This document shows positions 43,422 through 51,820 of a stretch of 64,000 nt of DNA, piece after piece. This DNA is from Pseudomonas sp. Tri1. Lineage in GTDB: Bacteria; Pseudomonadota; Gammaproteobacteria; Pseudomonadales; Pseudomonadaceae. The position numbers and the translations under genes are program-made. Each line of letters starts with the position of its first letter. Position 1 is the stretch's first letter. The notes under the pieces were generated by a model. The model saw nothing but the letters and a program-made list of their open reading frames with translations, did not search any database and was not told the origin of the DNA. The DNA lies in NCBI RefSeq assembly GCF_017968885.1, contig NZ_CP072913.1, forward strand, positions 2,030,001 through 2,094,000, given 5' to 3'.

Positions 43422-44795
43422 ATGAATGCTATTCACGCTCCAATCAGAATCGCCCCCGTTGCCATTGACCACGATTTGACTAACGACGCAGGGTTGAGCG
43501 AGTTAGTCGCTCAAGAGCAGTTTTCAAAGGATCTCAAAGCCAAGCCACTTGTGGGCTCTCGGATTTCCGACAATCGCATCACCAGGCAAGTGCTCCAGAA
43601 CGACGGCTTCCCAGCGCCCTCAGCTGCGGAGCTCGAGAGTGAGATCAACGCCTACCAACCCACCGAATCGGACTGGCAGGACTTCCTTTCAGCCACGATG
43701 ATGCTCAGCGATGAAGTACGCAACGATCTGATATTCGACCCCGGCGCCTGGGAAAAACACGCCAACGTACTGGTGGCGGCGATCATTGCGCTGAACATCG
43801 CTCGAGTGGCCAACGCGCAACTGCGCGGGCATTTCAGCGTCATGGCCTCCGATGCGGCCGAGGCTCAGGGCGCGGCAATTGTCGAGTCCGGCAAGGCAGC
43901 GATGTACAGCGCCATCGCCGGGGCAATCGTGTCTGGAGCAGTTTCCGGATTCGCCCTGCTCAAGACCTTTCAGGGCCAGAAGTTGAAGCACGCGGACATC
44001 AACCTGCACAAGCGTAACGCCATGGACGCTCGCAATATCGAACGCGACCTCAAGCTTGAGCGCAGTCGCAACGAGTGGAATCCGCAGACCACCTACAAGA
44101 TCAAGACCGTGGATGACTTCGGTCGCCCGACGACGGTCGATTTCAAACTCAGCGGTTCACCTCGGCCGCCCGAGGATCTGGCCTGGTTCGACAAGGAAAT
44201 TCTCAAGGCGCAGGAGGTCGGTCGTAACGCCAAGTGGCTGAGTGAGACAGACCCCCAGAACAGATTGAACCTGCACAAGCCCAACGCCCTGAACGCCAGG
44301 AACATCGAGCGCGACCTCAAGCTTGAGCGCGACCGCACCGACTGGAATTCGGACGTCACCTCTAAGGTCAGGACCTTCGACGAGTTTGGCCGTCCGACAC
44401 TGGTCGATTTCAAACCCAAGGCATCGTCCCTGTCAGCCCAGGATCAAGCCTGGTTCGACAAGCAAATCCTCAACGCGCAAAAGGTCAGCGAGACCTCCGA
44501 CTGGCTGAGCCAGATGGGCAGCAAGGGCATCGAAAGGAAGCTGGAAATCAGTCGCGCGCTCAGCGCCATGTCGATGAGCTTGAGTCAGGTGGTGGCGAGC
44601 ATCGTGCGCCTGGCCGAGCACGCCGCGCGGGAAAAGGAAGTGCTGCTGCAAAGTGCGCAGAACAGCCAGAAGAGCCTGAGCGACGAAGTCAGCCAGAAAG
44701 ACGCGGCCGATGCGGCGTTCTTGCAAAAACTGATGGACATGGTGATGCAACTTTTTCAATCGCGCAGCGATGTCATTCGCGCCCTGACGGCTTGA
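43422..44795 (+). CDS. sipC: SipC/SctB translocator with an internal 89-residue duplication
   Basis: A 457-residue translocator in the sipC position (Salmonella SipC is 409). The central hydrophobic stretch is near 160-182 (MYSAIAGAIVSGAVSGFALL). The C-terminal domain (ERKLEISRALSAMSMSLSQV to the end) is helical, like the SipC actin-binding/pore-partner part. Between them residues 194-282 and 283 to about 364 are two copies of one unit: N-L-H-K-x-N-A, NIERDLKLER, DEFGRPT-type, VDFK, AWFDK and KWLS-type segments recur at a constant offset of 89. The N-terminus varies, as expected for an exported protein. RBS spacing fits ATG 43422. Confidence 0.88.
   Translation: MNAIHAPIRIAPVAIDHDLTNDAGLSELVAQEQFSKDLKAKPLVGSRISDNRITRQVLQNDGFPAPSAAELESEINAYQPTESDWQDFLSATMMLSDEVRNDLIFDPGAWEKHANVLVAAIIALNIARVANAQLRGHFSVMASDAAEAQGAAIVESGKAAMYSAIAGAIVSGAVSGFALLKTFQGQKLKHADINLHKRNAMDARNIERDLKLERSRNEWNPQTTYKIKTVDDFGRPTTVDFKLSGSPRPPEDLAWFDKEILKAQEVGRNAKWLSETDPQNRLNLHKPNALNARNIERDLKLERDRTDWNSDVTSKVRTFDEFGRPTLVDFKPKASSLSAQDQAWFDKQILNAQKVSETSDWLSQMGSKGIERKLEISRALSAMSMSLSQVVASIVRLAEHAAREKEVLLQSAQNSQKSLSDEVSQKDAADAAFLQKLMDMVMQLFQSRSDVIRALTA
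44001..44514 (+). repeat. Tandem duplication inside sipC (267-base unit)
   Basis: Copy 1 is about 44001-44267 and copy 2 about 44268-44514. The copies match at protein level at a fixed offset of 89 residues. They also match in DNA, for example the shared 17-base word CGCGACCTCAAGCTTGA near the start of each. The divergence shows that it is not an assembly duplication. Confidence 0.85.
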
Positions 44796-44808
44796 GGAGA
44801 AGAGACTC

Positions 44809-45906
44809 ATGGAAATCACCCAATTTGCTCGTTCGCCCATTGTGTTGCCGCCGAACGTGGAGGCCATCACTGATACAGCGCCGCCTCCCGAGGTACCCGT
44901 TGAGGAACAAACGGTCAGCTCCCTGACGCATCTGCTGGACAGGTCGATGAACGCAATGAATCGCAGCCTCGGCAATATGCTCAAGTGCCCGGCAATCACC
45001 GCCGAGCAGAAGGAGGGCATGGCCGCCGAGGCGACAGCGCAGCAGTTCATCGCGGAGGTTGTCGAACAGATCCACGGCAAGCGTGACCGCGCACAAATGT
45101 TGGCCATGCAACTGCGCCAGTGCTGCGCCGTGATGGCCCACAGCTTGAAGACCGGGCTGTTGGACGAAAGCCAGCTCCAGCAGGTCGATGACGAACACAA
45201 CCAAATCATCTGCACCCTCGAACGACATCTGCAAGAGCACAAGCCTCTCGATATCGCAGAGGCTTTGGATGCATCGATAAATTCATCGAATGACTTCTTC
45301 GAAAAACTCCTTGAACTGATCGACCTGATCAAGAACGGCTACCTCGCCGGCTACGAACACATCATCTCGGCCTATACGAACTTCTTCGCCGCCTTCAACG
45401 CCCGAATCACTGCAATGATGAGTAAGTGGGTCGATGGGGCGAACGATGGTAAAGACGTGAAGCTGAAAGCGGGTGAACTGCACGCTGCGTTGACACAATT
45501 GATCAACGATTTCAGCCATCCGAACCCGGATTCCATTCTTTTTCCAAAACCGGGGGAAGGTGGAGCCAGCGAGGAAGAAGCAGACAAATGGCGTCAAGCG
45601 CTGGGCCTGCCTGACAGTTGCCTCAAACCAAATGGTGACGGTACCTGGTGCGTGGTTATCGATACCGGACCGCTGACGTTAATGAAAAAAGAACTGCCGT
45701 CCAGCGGCACGGTGACCTGGAATACCGCCAAGTACAACCAATGGCAAACCGGTTTCAACGCTCAGGAGGAACGCTTGAAAAACATGCTGCAGTCGTTGAC
45801 TCAGAAGTATTCGAATGCCAATTCGTATCATGACAATTTCAATAAGACGTTGTCGGCGCATTTGAATCAGTTTGCGGATATGTTGAGGGCGATGTTGAAT
45901 TTCTAA
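44809..45906 (+). CDS. sipD: SipD/SctA needle-tip protein
   Basis: A 365-residue tip protein (SipD is 343) with a helical N-terminal chaperone-like hairpin (about 60-150) and a long C-terminal helix. The last 60 residues (WNTAKYNQWQTGFNAQEERL then QKYSNANSYHDNFNKTLSAH) resemble the IpaD/SipD/BipD C-terminal coiled coil, where QKYSNAN is diagnostic. It caps the needle and controls pore assembly. It starts 13 bases after sipC with GAGGAGA ahead of the ATG. Codon use drifts to AT-richer toward its 3' end. Confidence 0.93.
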   Translation: MEITQFARSPIVLPPNVEAITDTAPPPEVPVEEQTVSSLTHLLDRSMNAMNRSLGNMLKCPAITAEQKEGMAAEATAQQFIAEVVEQIHGKRDRAQMLAMQLRQCCAVMAHSLKTGLLDESQLQQVDDEHNQIICTLERHLQEHKPLDIAEALDASINSSNDFFEKLLELIDLIKNGYLAGYEHIISAYTNFFAAFNARITAMMSKWVDGANDGKDVKLKAGELHAALTQLINDFSHPNPDSILFPKPGEGGASEEEADKWRQALGLPDSCLKPNGDGTWCVVIDTGPLTLMKKELPSSGTVTWNTAKYNQWQTGFNAQEERLKNMLQSLTQKYSNANSYHDNFNKTLSAHLNQFADMLRAMLNF

Positions 45907-45928
45907 TATTTAAATGCAGGGCCTGTAA

Positions 45929-46231
45929 ATGAATGCGCCGGTTGTCAATATTTGCGTTGAATCCAGGGTCATACAGTTACTGTCTGGCTATTTTTCGGTC
46001 ATGCAATACAAGATAAATAGTCACTCGCGGTTGGTGGAGGATTTGAATGCTGATTCTGTGGATATAGTAGAGGTTATCGTAATTATGGATGAGGCCTTTA
46101 ACATAGAACTGTCGTCGAGTCAGGTGGCGGAATGGAGGACTGTGGTCGATATTGTTAATTCAATTGCAGGTAGCGAGGGAATGCAAGCTGTAATTGAAGA
46201 TAAGGGCGAGCCACGACTAAGATTTACCTAA
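45929..46231 (+). CDS. iacP: IacP-like acyl carrier protein
   Basis: A 100-residue acyl-carrier-like protein with the phosphopantetheine site DLNADSVDIVEVIV (Ser43; D-S-V-D in place of the common D-S-L-D) and the acidic helix MDEAFNIELSSSQ. Salmonella IacP follows sipA in SPI-1 and promotes effector export. Here it follows sipD directly, so the sipA slot is empty. The gene is clearly AT-richer than the upstream T3SS genes. It is the last intact gene of the translocator block. Confidence 0.85.
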   Translation: MNAPVVNICVESRVIQLLSGYFSVMQYKINSHSRLVEDLNADSVDIVEVIVIMDEAFNIELSSSQVAEWRTVVDIVNSIAGSEGMQAVIEDKGEPRLRFT

Positions 46232-46241
46232 TGGAATTGCA

Positions 46242-46717
46242 ATGAAGATCGTGAATGTGCCAGGTGACTCTGTTGGTATTAGTGATCTTGAAAGGTCTGC
46301 GCCTACGGCGTTGTTGACAACATTAATTAAGGTGTAGTCAAGCAGTGAGATGTTGTCAATGCAAGCTCGATGGTGGACGTTTTGGCGGTCGCTGCTGATA
46401 ACTTCAGGTCAGTATCTTGTTCAGTATTCGATCGAATAATGGATGGAGCGCTTAAGATTTCGCACATCGATTCAACCCTACGCTCCGAAGAAGAGTCGGT
46501 GACAGCTGAGTAGGCACTATCACGACGGACGTGGCAAGGGCGCTTCTTTATTATCCGGGGGACTCGCTCGTACAAGAACTCGGCGAGGCATTGTGTGATC
46601 TGATCCAGGATCTAACGCCCGAAGATCAAAAATGTTGAGCAAGCGTTTGTTTGGGTTAGGAGGGCGGCTTTTATGTCGCTGGTCCTCCTTAAGAAAACAG
46701 AGCGTATCGAGCCTTAG
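46242..46717 (+). pseudogene. Decayed reading frame after iacP
   Basis: Protein-like segments follow one another in changing frames. The first is a 31-residue stretch from ATG 46242 (MKIVNVPGDSVGISDLERSA...) ending at 46337. The next is DVVNASSMVDVLAVAADNFR onward (46349-46513). Then TTDVARALLYYPGDSLVQEL (from about 46516) is followed by VEQAFVWVRRAAFMSLVLLK ending at 46717. They read like one small helical protein broken by several indels. No family is recognised. Position after iacP suggests a former chaperone or effector, but this is speculation. Alternatively these are chance frames in AT-rich DNA. Confidence 0.35.
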
Positions 46718-47069
46718 ACAAGTTCTCAATGGTCCTGCACAAGAAGTAGCACATCTGCTCGGGCATGGTGCGGCATTGGATATGATTAATGATTTGCTCA
46801 AAGGGCAGGCAGCCGTGAGTGACTCTCCATTCGACATTGAGGAGGTCGGTAGGCAGAAAACAGCGAATTGTCTGCATAAATTATTAGGCTTAGGCCGGGT
46901 TGTGTGTGGTTTTGTGGTGCTTATTTCTGTCGGAGATGGGATGGGGCTGAGTCTGGATAGCGAATGCGCTACTGATCAACCTGCGACACATAAGTCACGT
47001 TCGGTGTCGTATCCCCCAAACCTGATTCGATACGGGGCTCCAATATACCTTCCATTGTCAAGAATGTGA
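46632..47069 (+). CDS. Doubtful hypothetical protein
   Basis: An open frame of 145 codons. Only the middle (QVLNGPAQEVAHLLGHGAAL, DMINDLLKGQAAV) looks protein-like. There is a hydrophobic stretch GRVVCGFVVLISVGDGMG, and the tail is of random appearance. It overlaps the decayed frame upstream, and ATG 46632 has no good ribosome-binding site. It may be the 3' part of the same broken locus. A short frame after it (VIHALLGALMLVALVQYQAH, about 47095-47166) resembles a lone membrane helix. No function can be given. Confidence 0.2.
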   Translation: MLSKRLFGLGGRLLCRWSSLRKQSVSSLRQVLNGPAQEVAHLLGHGAALDMINDLLKGQAAVSDSPFDIEEVGRQKTANCLHKLLGLGRVVCGFVVLISVGDGMGLSLDSECATDQPATHKSRSVSYPPNLIRYGAPIYLPLSRM

Positions 47070-47294
47070 CGCCCAATGTATGTTGGGTTGCGTTTGTCAT
47101 CCATGCTTTACTCGGCGCATTGATGTTGGTCGCATTGGTACAATATCAGGCGCACGCGTTCAGATAATGCTAGTAACTTGCAAAGCTCTACTATCAAAGT
47201 TGTTTTTTACCGTTGGACTAAGTTGATGTTGTGGTTTGCCCGAGACTAGATTAGGAGCTTTAGGGAGAGCTGGTGTAAGTCTTGGTTTGGGACG

Positions 47295-47328
47295 GGCTTG
47301 TAACTATAGATGGTTATAGTTACAAGCC
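47295..47328. terminator. Perfect 14-bp hairpin, possible terminator
   Basis: GGCTTGTAACTATA and its exact complement flank the loop GATGGT in AT-rich DNA, about 37 bases beyond the stop of the minus-strand effector gene. No T-run follows on either strand, so termination is only a guess. A protein-binding palindrome is possible. Confidence 0.4.
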
Positions 47329-47364
47329 AATAAATCATTTGATTTTCTTGCGGGTGGAGGGCTG

Positions 47365-48534
47365 TCAGGTGTTATGTTTTTCGAATGGTTGAGAGAGATC
47401 TAAGATGAAAGGGTTTTTCACTATGCCCTTGTTAGGGATGTTTTGTATCTGTGATACTCCCGTTTCTGCTTCTGTATAGTAGATGCCGTTGTTTCTCGTT
47501 AGAATCATATCAATTATTGAACTTCCATTTTTTAGCGTTTCGATGACCTCAGATAAGGGGAATGATCTGGCTTCATTTAGCGGATGGTCAGCTTTGTTAA
47601 CGCGTGCGTGGAGGTGTAGAGTTGCAGTGACCTCCGCTACTGGAAAATGGAAAAATAGTTGAACTTTATCCTCGATTATATTGATGTTGTACACTTGAGT
47701 AAGGTGTTCTAGCATGTGTTCGCGTAAGCCCTCAAGTAAAGGGATGTCTCCTGCGTCAAGGTCGAGAATACTTGTCAGATATTTTACCGTTGTGCCTGAC
47801 TCAATTTCGTTTGCAGTACGAATGTCGTTCGAGTACGAAGTGTTTGTGTTATTTGGCTGGCTCTTATTTTCTATGTGTTGAATGAGTGATAGGTCTTGAT
47901 TGGGGTGGACGGCGTAGGCGCATATGGCAATGCCCTCCCGACTATCCTTCATAGTAGTGGGTGTGTCCAGTAATGATGGAGTTTCGATGTAAGGGAGGTT
48001 GGGGAAAATCAGGAAGGCATTTGAATGTTGGTTTAGCGGAGGGAGGTACGAAAACAAGCTGGGGTTTTTTTGGTATTGATCAAGATCTTTTTCCGGATGG
48101 AGTGCGAGTAGTCCGCTCAAGAAGGACGTAGGGGATGAGGTTTTGTGGTAAGTATCTTTCAGAGTATTTAGGCTGGCTCTATCGAACTCCAGTTTGGCGA
48201 CGTCTGATCGTTGGTACTTTATTGCTCCGCGCCCTTGATAGAATTTAAAATCACCATATTTATCTCCTGTATTCGGGTCGGATATATAAATGCCGCTTTC
48301 TAATTTGTAATTGTTGTTTTGATCTTTGTGTGCGAAAACCGTTCTTTCGTATGTTTTGTTTGTGGCTTGAGTGCTCATGTCGATTCCTAGGTTGTCCAAG
48401 GTTCGATGGAGTGTGTGGGGTGAGTTTGAAGTGGATTCAAGTTTTTCCCTGAGTGTGTTGGGGGATTTGTTCTGGGTTTTGATGTTCTCGTTGTATAGGT
48501 TGCCGGTCGACAAGCTTCTTTGTGCTACGTGCAA
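47365..48534 (-). CDS. Putative type III effector with a DcpS/HIT-like C-terminal domain
   Basis: A 389-residue protein, AT-rich and Asn/Ser/Thr-rich, unlike its neighbours. The N-terminal 55 residues are polar and Ser/Thr-rich, like a type III export signal. From about 172 onward the order of motifs parallels eukaryotic DcpS scavenger decapping enzymes: NAFLIFPNLPYIE, IAICAYAVHP, SILDLDAGDIPLLEGL (255-270), KVQLFFHF, then TLHLHARVN with H307-x-H309-x-R311 in place of the HIT triad, and SFPLSEVIETLKNG (324-337). Aprataxin and GalT also lack the third His, so activity is possible. The start may be TTG 48534 (AAAGGA ahead) or ATG 48378 (CTAGGA ahead, 337 residues). It is the only minus-strand gene in the island, between the translocator and hilA blocks. 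The homology call is by eye. Confidence 0.55.
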   Translation of the reverse strand: MHVAQRSLSTGNLYNENIKTQNKSPNTLREKLESTSNSPHTLHRTLDNLGIDMSTQATNKTYERTVFAHKDQNNNYKLESGIYISDPNTGDKYGDFKFYQGRGAIKYQRSDVAKLEFDRASLNTLKDTYHKTSSPTSFLSGLLALHPEKDLDQYQKNPSLFSYLPPLNQHSNAFLIFPNLPYIETPSLLDTPTTMKDSREGIAICAYAVHPNQDLSLIQHIENKSQPNNTNTSYSNDIRTANEIESGTTVKYLTSILDLDAGDIPLLEGLREHMLEHLTQVYNINIIEDKVQLFFHFPVAEVTATLHLHARVNKADHPLNEARSFPLSEVIETLKNGSSIIDMILTRNNGIYYTEAETGVSQIQNIPNKGIVKNPFILDLSQPFEKHNT

Positions 48535-48791
48535 GATCTAATTCCTTTGATGCAATTGTTATGTGGGTTGGAACTCCTGCATATTGTTTTTTAGGGTCTT
48601 CTGTTTCTTTCAAAAAGCGCTCAGTGGGATTTGTCCTACATTGTGGGTCGTATTTTCGTCAATGTATAAGTTAATTTCCTTACGGCATGCTCTGATTCAA
48701 CTTCCTATAGTCACGCAGCCCGCCATCCCGAGCCTGTCCCCCCACAGGCTCAATCGCGCTTCAGTAACTTTCTATAGAGAAATCCCAGAGT

Positions 48792-50051
48792 ATGGACAGT
48801 GCAACTGATCAACCGCTGGTGAAGTCGTTCGTTTTTGACCACTGGCTATTGCAAAGCGATGGAACGCTGATGCGAGATGGACAAGGAGTTCATGTTCCCC
48901 CCAAAGAACTACACGTACTGCGCCTGCTGCTGAAATCGGCGGGCGCGGTCGTGAGTAAGGATTATCTGCTGGACCATGTCTGGCCGCGGATGGATGCGGC
49001 GGAGGAGTCGTTGACCCGTTGTATCTATGCCTTGCGCAAGTTGTTCAAGGAGAACAAGGGCTACATTGCGACGGTTTACGGCCAGGGTTATCGGTTCACC
49101 GGTCCCGTGGTTGAGCTCGACGTGACGAGCCAGGCGAGGGCGGTGGCACCTTCGTTGGCGGTGTTGCCTTTTCGCAATCTGGACGAGATCGCGGCGCTGG
49201 ATCTGCAGGATCTGATGATCCGCCAACTGACCACGGCGTTCGGTGAGGCATTGCACATCATTCCCTCGGGGCTGATCGCGGCCTGCAGGGCGTCGGGCGA
49301 TGTGCCGTCGTTGGCCGGGCGGCTGTCGGCGGATTATTGCTTGAACGGTCGTTTTATAGGCGCGGGCGGGCTGCAACACTGGTCGATCGAGTTGATTCGT
49401 GGACGCGACCAGGCGTTGCTGCATGGGCAGACGCTGGATGCCTGGGATCCGGGGGAGGCGCTGGGCGCATTGACTTGCCTGGTTGCTCAACGCGTACCCG
49501 GGTTGCGTCCGGTCGGTGAGCGCTGTGGGTCTTACGCGGTGGCGGTGGCGTATCTCAATGGCTTGTGCAATGTGCAGCAGCACACGGTACAAAGCCTGCG
49601 CGATGCCCAGGTACTGTTCAGGCAATGTTTGAAACTCGATCCCGGCTACGCGCCGCCCTGGTGCGGTTTGGCGGATGTGTGGCTGGGACAGGCGATGATG
49701 GGCCTGGGTGATCCCGAGCGCGCCATCGAAGAAGCTCATTCGGCGGTTTCCAAGGCCTTGGCGCTGGACCCCGGCAGCATCCCGGCATTGACGCGCCTGG
49801 CGTTGCTCACCAGTTTGCGCGGTTGTGAGGAGGCGGCCCAGGTGTTATTCCGGCAGTGTCTGTTTTCGGCCGATCAGGCTGATGTGCTGTATTTCCAAGC
49901 CTGGCATCACTGGTTCTGGCGGCGTAACGAGCAGGCGGCTGACATGATCGACCAATGCCTGGAGCATGATCCGGGTTGTGTACGGGCGCAGATCATGCGG
50001 GTGCGCATTCACGAACAACTGACGTGGATCCGCGAGCGGCGCCTGGCATGA
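48792..50051 (+). CDS. hilA: HilA-like transcriptional activator (OmpR-type winged helix with TPR-like region)
   Basis: A 419-residue regulator (Salmonella HilA is 553). Residues 10-105 are an OmpR/ToxR-type DNA-binding winged helix (VPPKELHVLRLLLKSAGAVV, SLTRCIYALRKLFKEN, YIATVYGQGYRF) without receiver domain. The rest resembles the HilA/CadC-type helical repeats (VLFRQCLKLDPGYAPPWCGL, KALALDPGSIPALTRLALLT). HilA activates the prg/org and inv/spa operons in SPI-1. It overlaps iagB by four bases, the same hilA-iagB pairing. It lies downstream of about 250 bases of AT-rich DNA that should hold its promoter. Confidence 0.85.
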   Translation: MDSATDQPLVKSFVFDHWLLQSDGTLMRDGQGVHVPPKELHVLRLLLKSAGAVVSKDYLLDHVWPRMDAAEESLTRCIYALRKLFKENKGYIATVYGQGYRFTGPVVELDVTSQARAVAPSLAVLPFRNLDEIAALDLQDLMIRQLTTAFGEALHIIPSGLIAACRASGDVPSLAGRLSADYCLNGRFIGAGGLQHWSIELIRGRDQALLHGQTLDAWDPGEALGALTCLVAQRVPGLRPVGERCGSYAVAVAYLNGLCNVQQHTVQSLRDAQVLFRQCLKLDPGYAPPWCGLADVWLGQAMMGLGDPERAIEEAHSAVSKALALDPGSIPALTRLALLTSLRGCEEAAQVLFRQCLFSADQADVLYFQAWHHWFWRRNEQAADMIDQCLEHDPGCVRAQIMRVRIHEQLTWIRERRLA

Positions 50052-50521
50052 AGCGGCGCAGGAGCAAATGGTTGTGCTGGCCGGTGTGTCTTGGCCTGGG
50101 GCTTGGCATGGCCCAGGCGCACGCCTGGTGCTGGAGCAGGGCGGGGCAGTTGCATGCCATCGAACCCGAACTGCTGCAAGCGATTGCCGATGTCGAATCC
50201 GGGCAGCGGCCAGACGCGATCAACCACAACCGCAACGGCACCCGCGATATCGGGCTGATGCAGATCAACAGCATTCATCTACCCCGATTGCGTGCCCGAG
50301 GCATTACCGAGCAACGCCTGCTGGATGAGCCGTGCCTGTCGGTGGAGGTCGGTGCGTCGGTGCTGGCCGAGTTTATCGCCCGTCATGGCTACAACTGGAC
50401 GGCGGTCGGCGCCTACAACGCCGGCAACTCACCCCACCGACAAGCCGCGCGGCTGCGCTACGCGCGCAAAGTCTGGCAACGCTATCGAGTGCTCACCCAG
50501 GCTCGACAAGCGGCGCGTTGA
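50048..50521 (+). CDS. iagB: IagB-like lytic transglycosylase
   Basis: A 157-residue periplasmic peptidoglycan hydrolase with a signal peptide (WLCWPVCLGLGLGMAQAHA). The SLT core has catalytic Glu near residue 50 in IADVESGQRPDAIN, then RDIGLMQINSIHLPRL and GAYNAGNSPHR. It opens the cell wall for needle assembly. The ATG at 50048 overlaps the hilA stop. Salmonella IagB is 160 residues. Confidence 0.94.
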   Translation: MKRRRSKWLCWPVCLGLGLGMAQAHAWCWSRAGQLHAIEPELLQAIADVESGQRPDAINHNRNGTRDIGLMQINSIHLPRLRARGITEQRLLDEPCLSVEVGASVLAEFIARHGYNWTAVGAYNAGNSPHRQAARLRYARKVWQRYRVLTQARQAAR

Positions 50522-50638
50522 ACAGGCCGGCGCGGGATTCTGATCGTTTGCCCCTGGCAATCGGCAGAATTCGATCAGGAATCCTGCCGCCAGCCTTCCT
50601 ACCCTGTGTGCTCATTCGACTGCCCTGGAGTTTGGACG

Positions 50639-51817
50639 GTGACAGTCCCGACGGCCCCCTCCCTACAGCCCTGCGTCTTGCGGATCCTCAACGGTCCGTT
50701 GCAGGGCTGCGAATTTGCGCTTGGCCAAGGCACCACCTTGTTCGTGGTCGGTGCGCTGGATGTGCTCGGTGACGGTGCGTTGTCGGCCAGTGTTCCGGCG
50801 GATGCCATCTTCGTGCCCCTGGAGCAAGGCGGATGCAATTTTGAGGTGCTGGCCGATCAGGCCGCGCTGGACGGCTTGCCGTTGCGACTGCTCGGCGATC
50901 CAGTGGAAGTGCGCCACTGTGCCTTTCAAGCCAGGGTGCAGGTCGGTGGTCTGCACATCGCCTTGCGTCCCGAGGATCAATCCTGGGCGCCTGAGGTTTT
51001 CGACCTGTCACACGGCGTGCCTTCCGATGCAGCCGTTTTCATGCCCTGGCGTGGCCCTTGGACTCGTTGGATCGCTGGTGGTCTGGCGCTGGTGGCGTTG
51101 ATCACTGTGATTGGCCTTTGGTCGATGCCCGGGCCGGCGCCGGAAACCGATATCCGCGCAATGATCACTGGTGCCAGTGCCCAGGTCCAGGTGCTGCGCG
51201 GTCGTGATCATTCGGTCTACGTCTTGGTGTCTTCCGAGCGGGATGCCGGTTGGAGTCGCCAGGTGTTGACCCGCCACAACACGCTGAACGGCCAGGTGCT
51301 GATGATCGATCAGGAGCGTCGCCGGCTGGAGCAGGTGCTGGTGGACCATGACCCGCAGCTGGCCTGGCATTTTCTGGACCTCAAGGACCCGTCGGTGCCG
51401 CGACTGTTGCTCAGCGCCCAACGCAATCCACTCACGCCCGACAAGCAGGCACAACTGCTCGATACGCTGCTCGCGGCGGCGCCTTATGCCCGTGACGTCG
51501 TGGTGCAGATGCAGGATGACAGGCTGCTCGCCGATCTCGCCCAGGGCGGTTTGCAACGTCTTTCACTGGCCTTCAGCCGGTTCGAACACCAAGGCAGCGT
51601 GACGTTTGCCGTCGAGGGCGACCTGCAGGATTCCGAGCTGGCCGCCGCTCGCCAGTATGTCGACAGTTTCTACCGGCAGTGGGGTGATCGCTACGTGCAC
51701 TTCGCTGTCGAGCTCAAGGACGACGCGCTCAAGGGCAAGTCGTTTCAAACCGGCCCCCAGGGCTACGTCAAGACGAGTCCTTCGTCCTGGCTTTTTTCAA
51801 ACAAACAGAGCAGGTGA
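50639..51817 (+). CDS. prgH: PrgH/SctD inner-membrane ring protein
   Basis: A protein of 392 residues, the same as Salmonella PrgH as I recall. It has a cytoplasmic FHA-like domain (residues 1-120, VLRILNGPLQGCEFALGQGT), a single membrane helix near 140-160 (WIAGGLALVALITVIGLWS) and a periplasmic ring-building region to the end. The start GTG 50639 is preceded by GGAG at the right distance, and the family N-terminus begins there. An upstream in-frame ATG (50606) lacks a site. It is followed by the needle gene after three bases. Confidence 0.9.
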   Translation: MTVPTAPSLQPCVLRILNGPLQGCEFALGQGTTLFVVGALDVLGDGALSASVPADAIFVPLEQGGCNFEVLADQAALDGLPLRLLGDPVEVRHCAFQARVQVGGLHIALRPEDQSWAPEVFDLSHGVPSDAAVFMPWRGPWTRWIAGGLALVALITVIGLWSMPGPAPETDIRAMITGASAQVQVLRGRDHSVYVLVSSERDAGWSRQVLTRHNTLNGQVLMIDQERRRLEQVLVDHDPQLAWHFLDLKDPSVPRLLLSAQRNPLTPDKQAQLLDTLLAAAPYARDVVVQMQDDRLLADLAQGGLQRLSLAFSRFEHQGSVTFAVEGDLQDSELAAARQYVDSFYRQWGDRYVHFAVELKDDALKGKSFQTGPQGYVKTSPSSWLFSNKQSR

Positions 51818-51820
51818 CGT

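Noticed and set aside
46520..46837. Minus-strand open frame in the AT-rich region
   Set aside because: The product is Ser/Pro/Arg-rich without protein-like character, and the plus-strand fragments there are more convincing.
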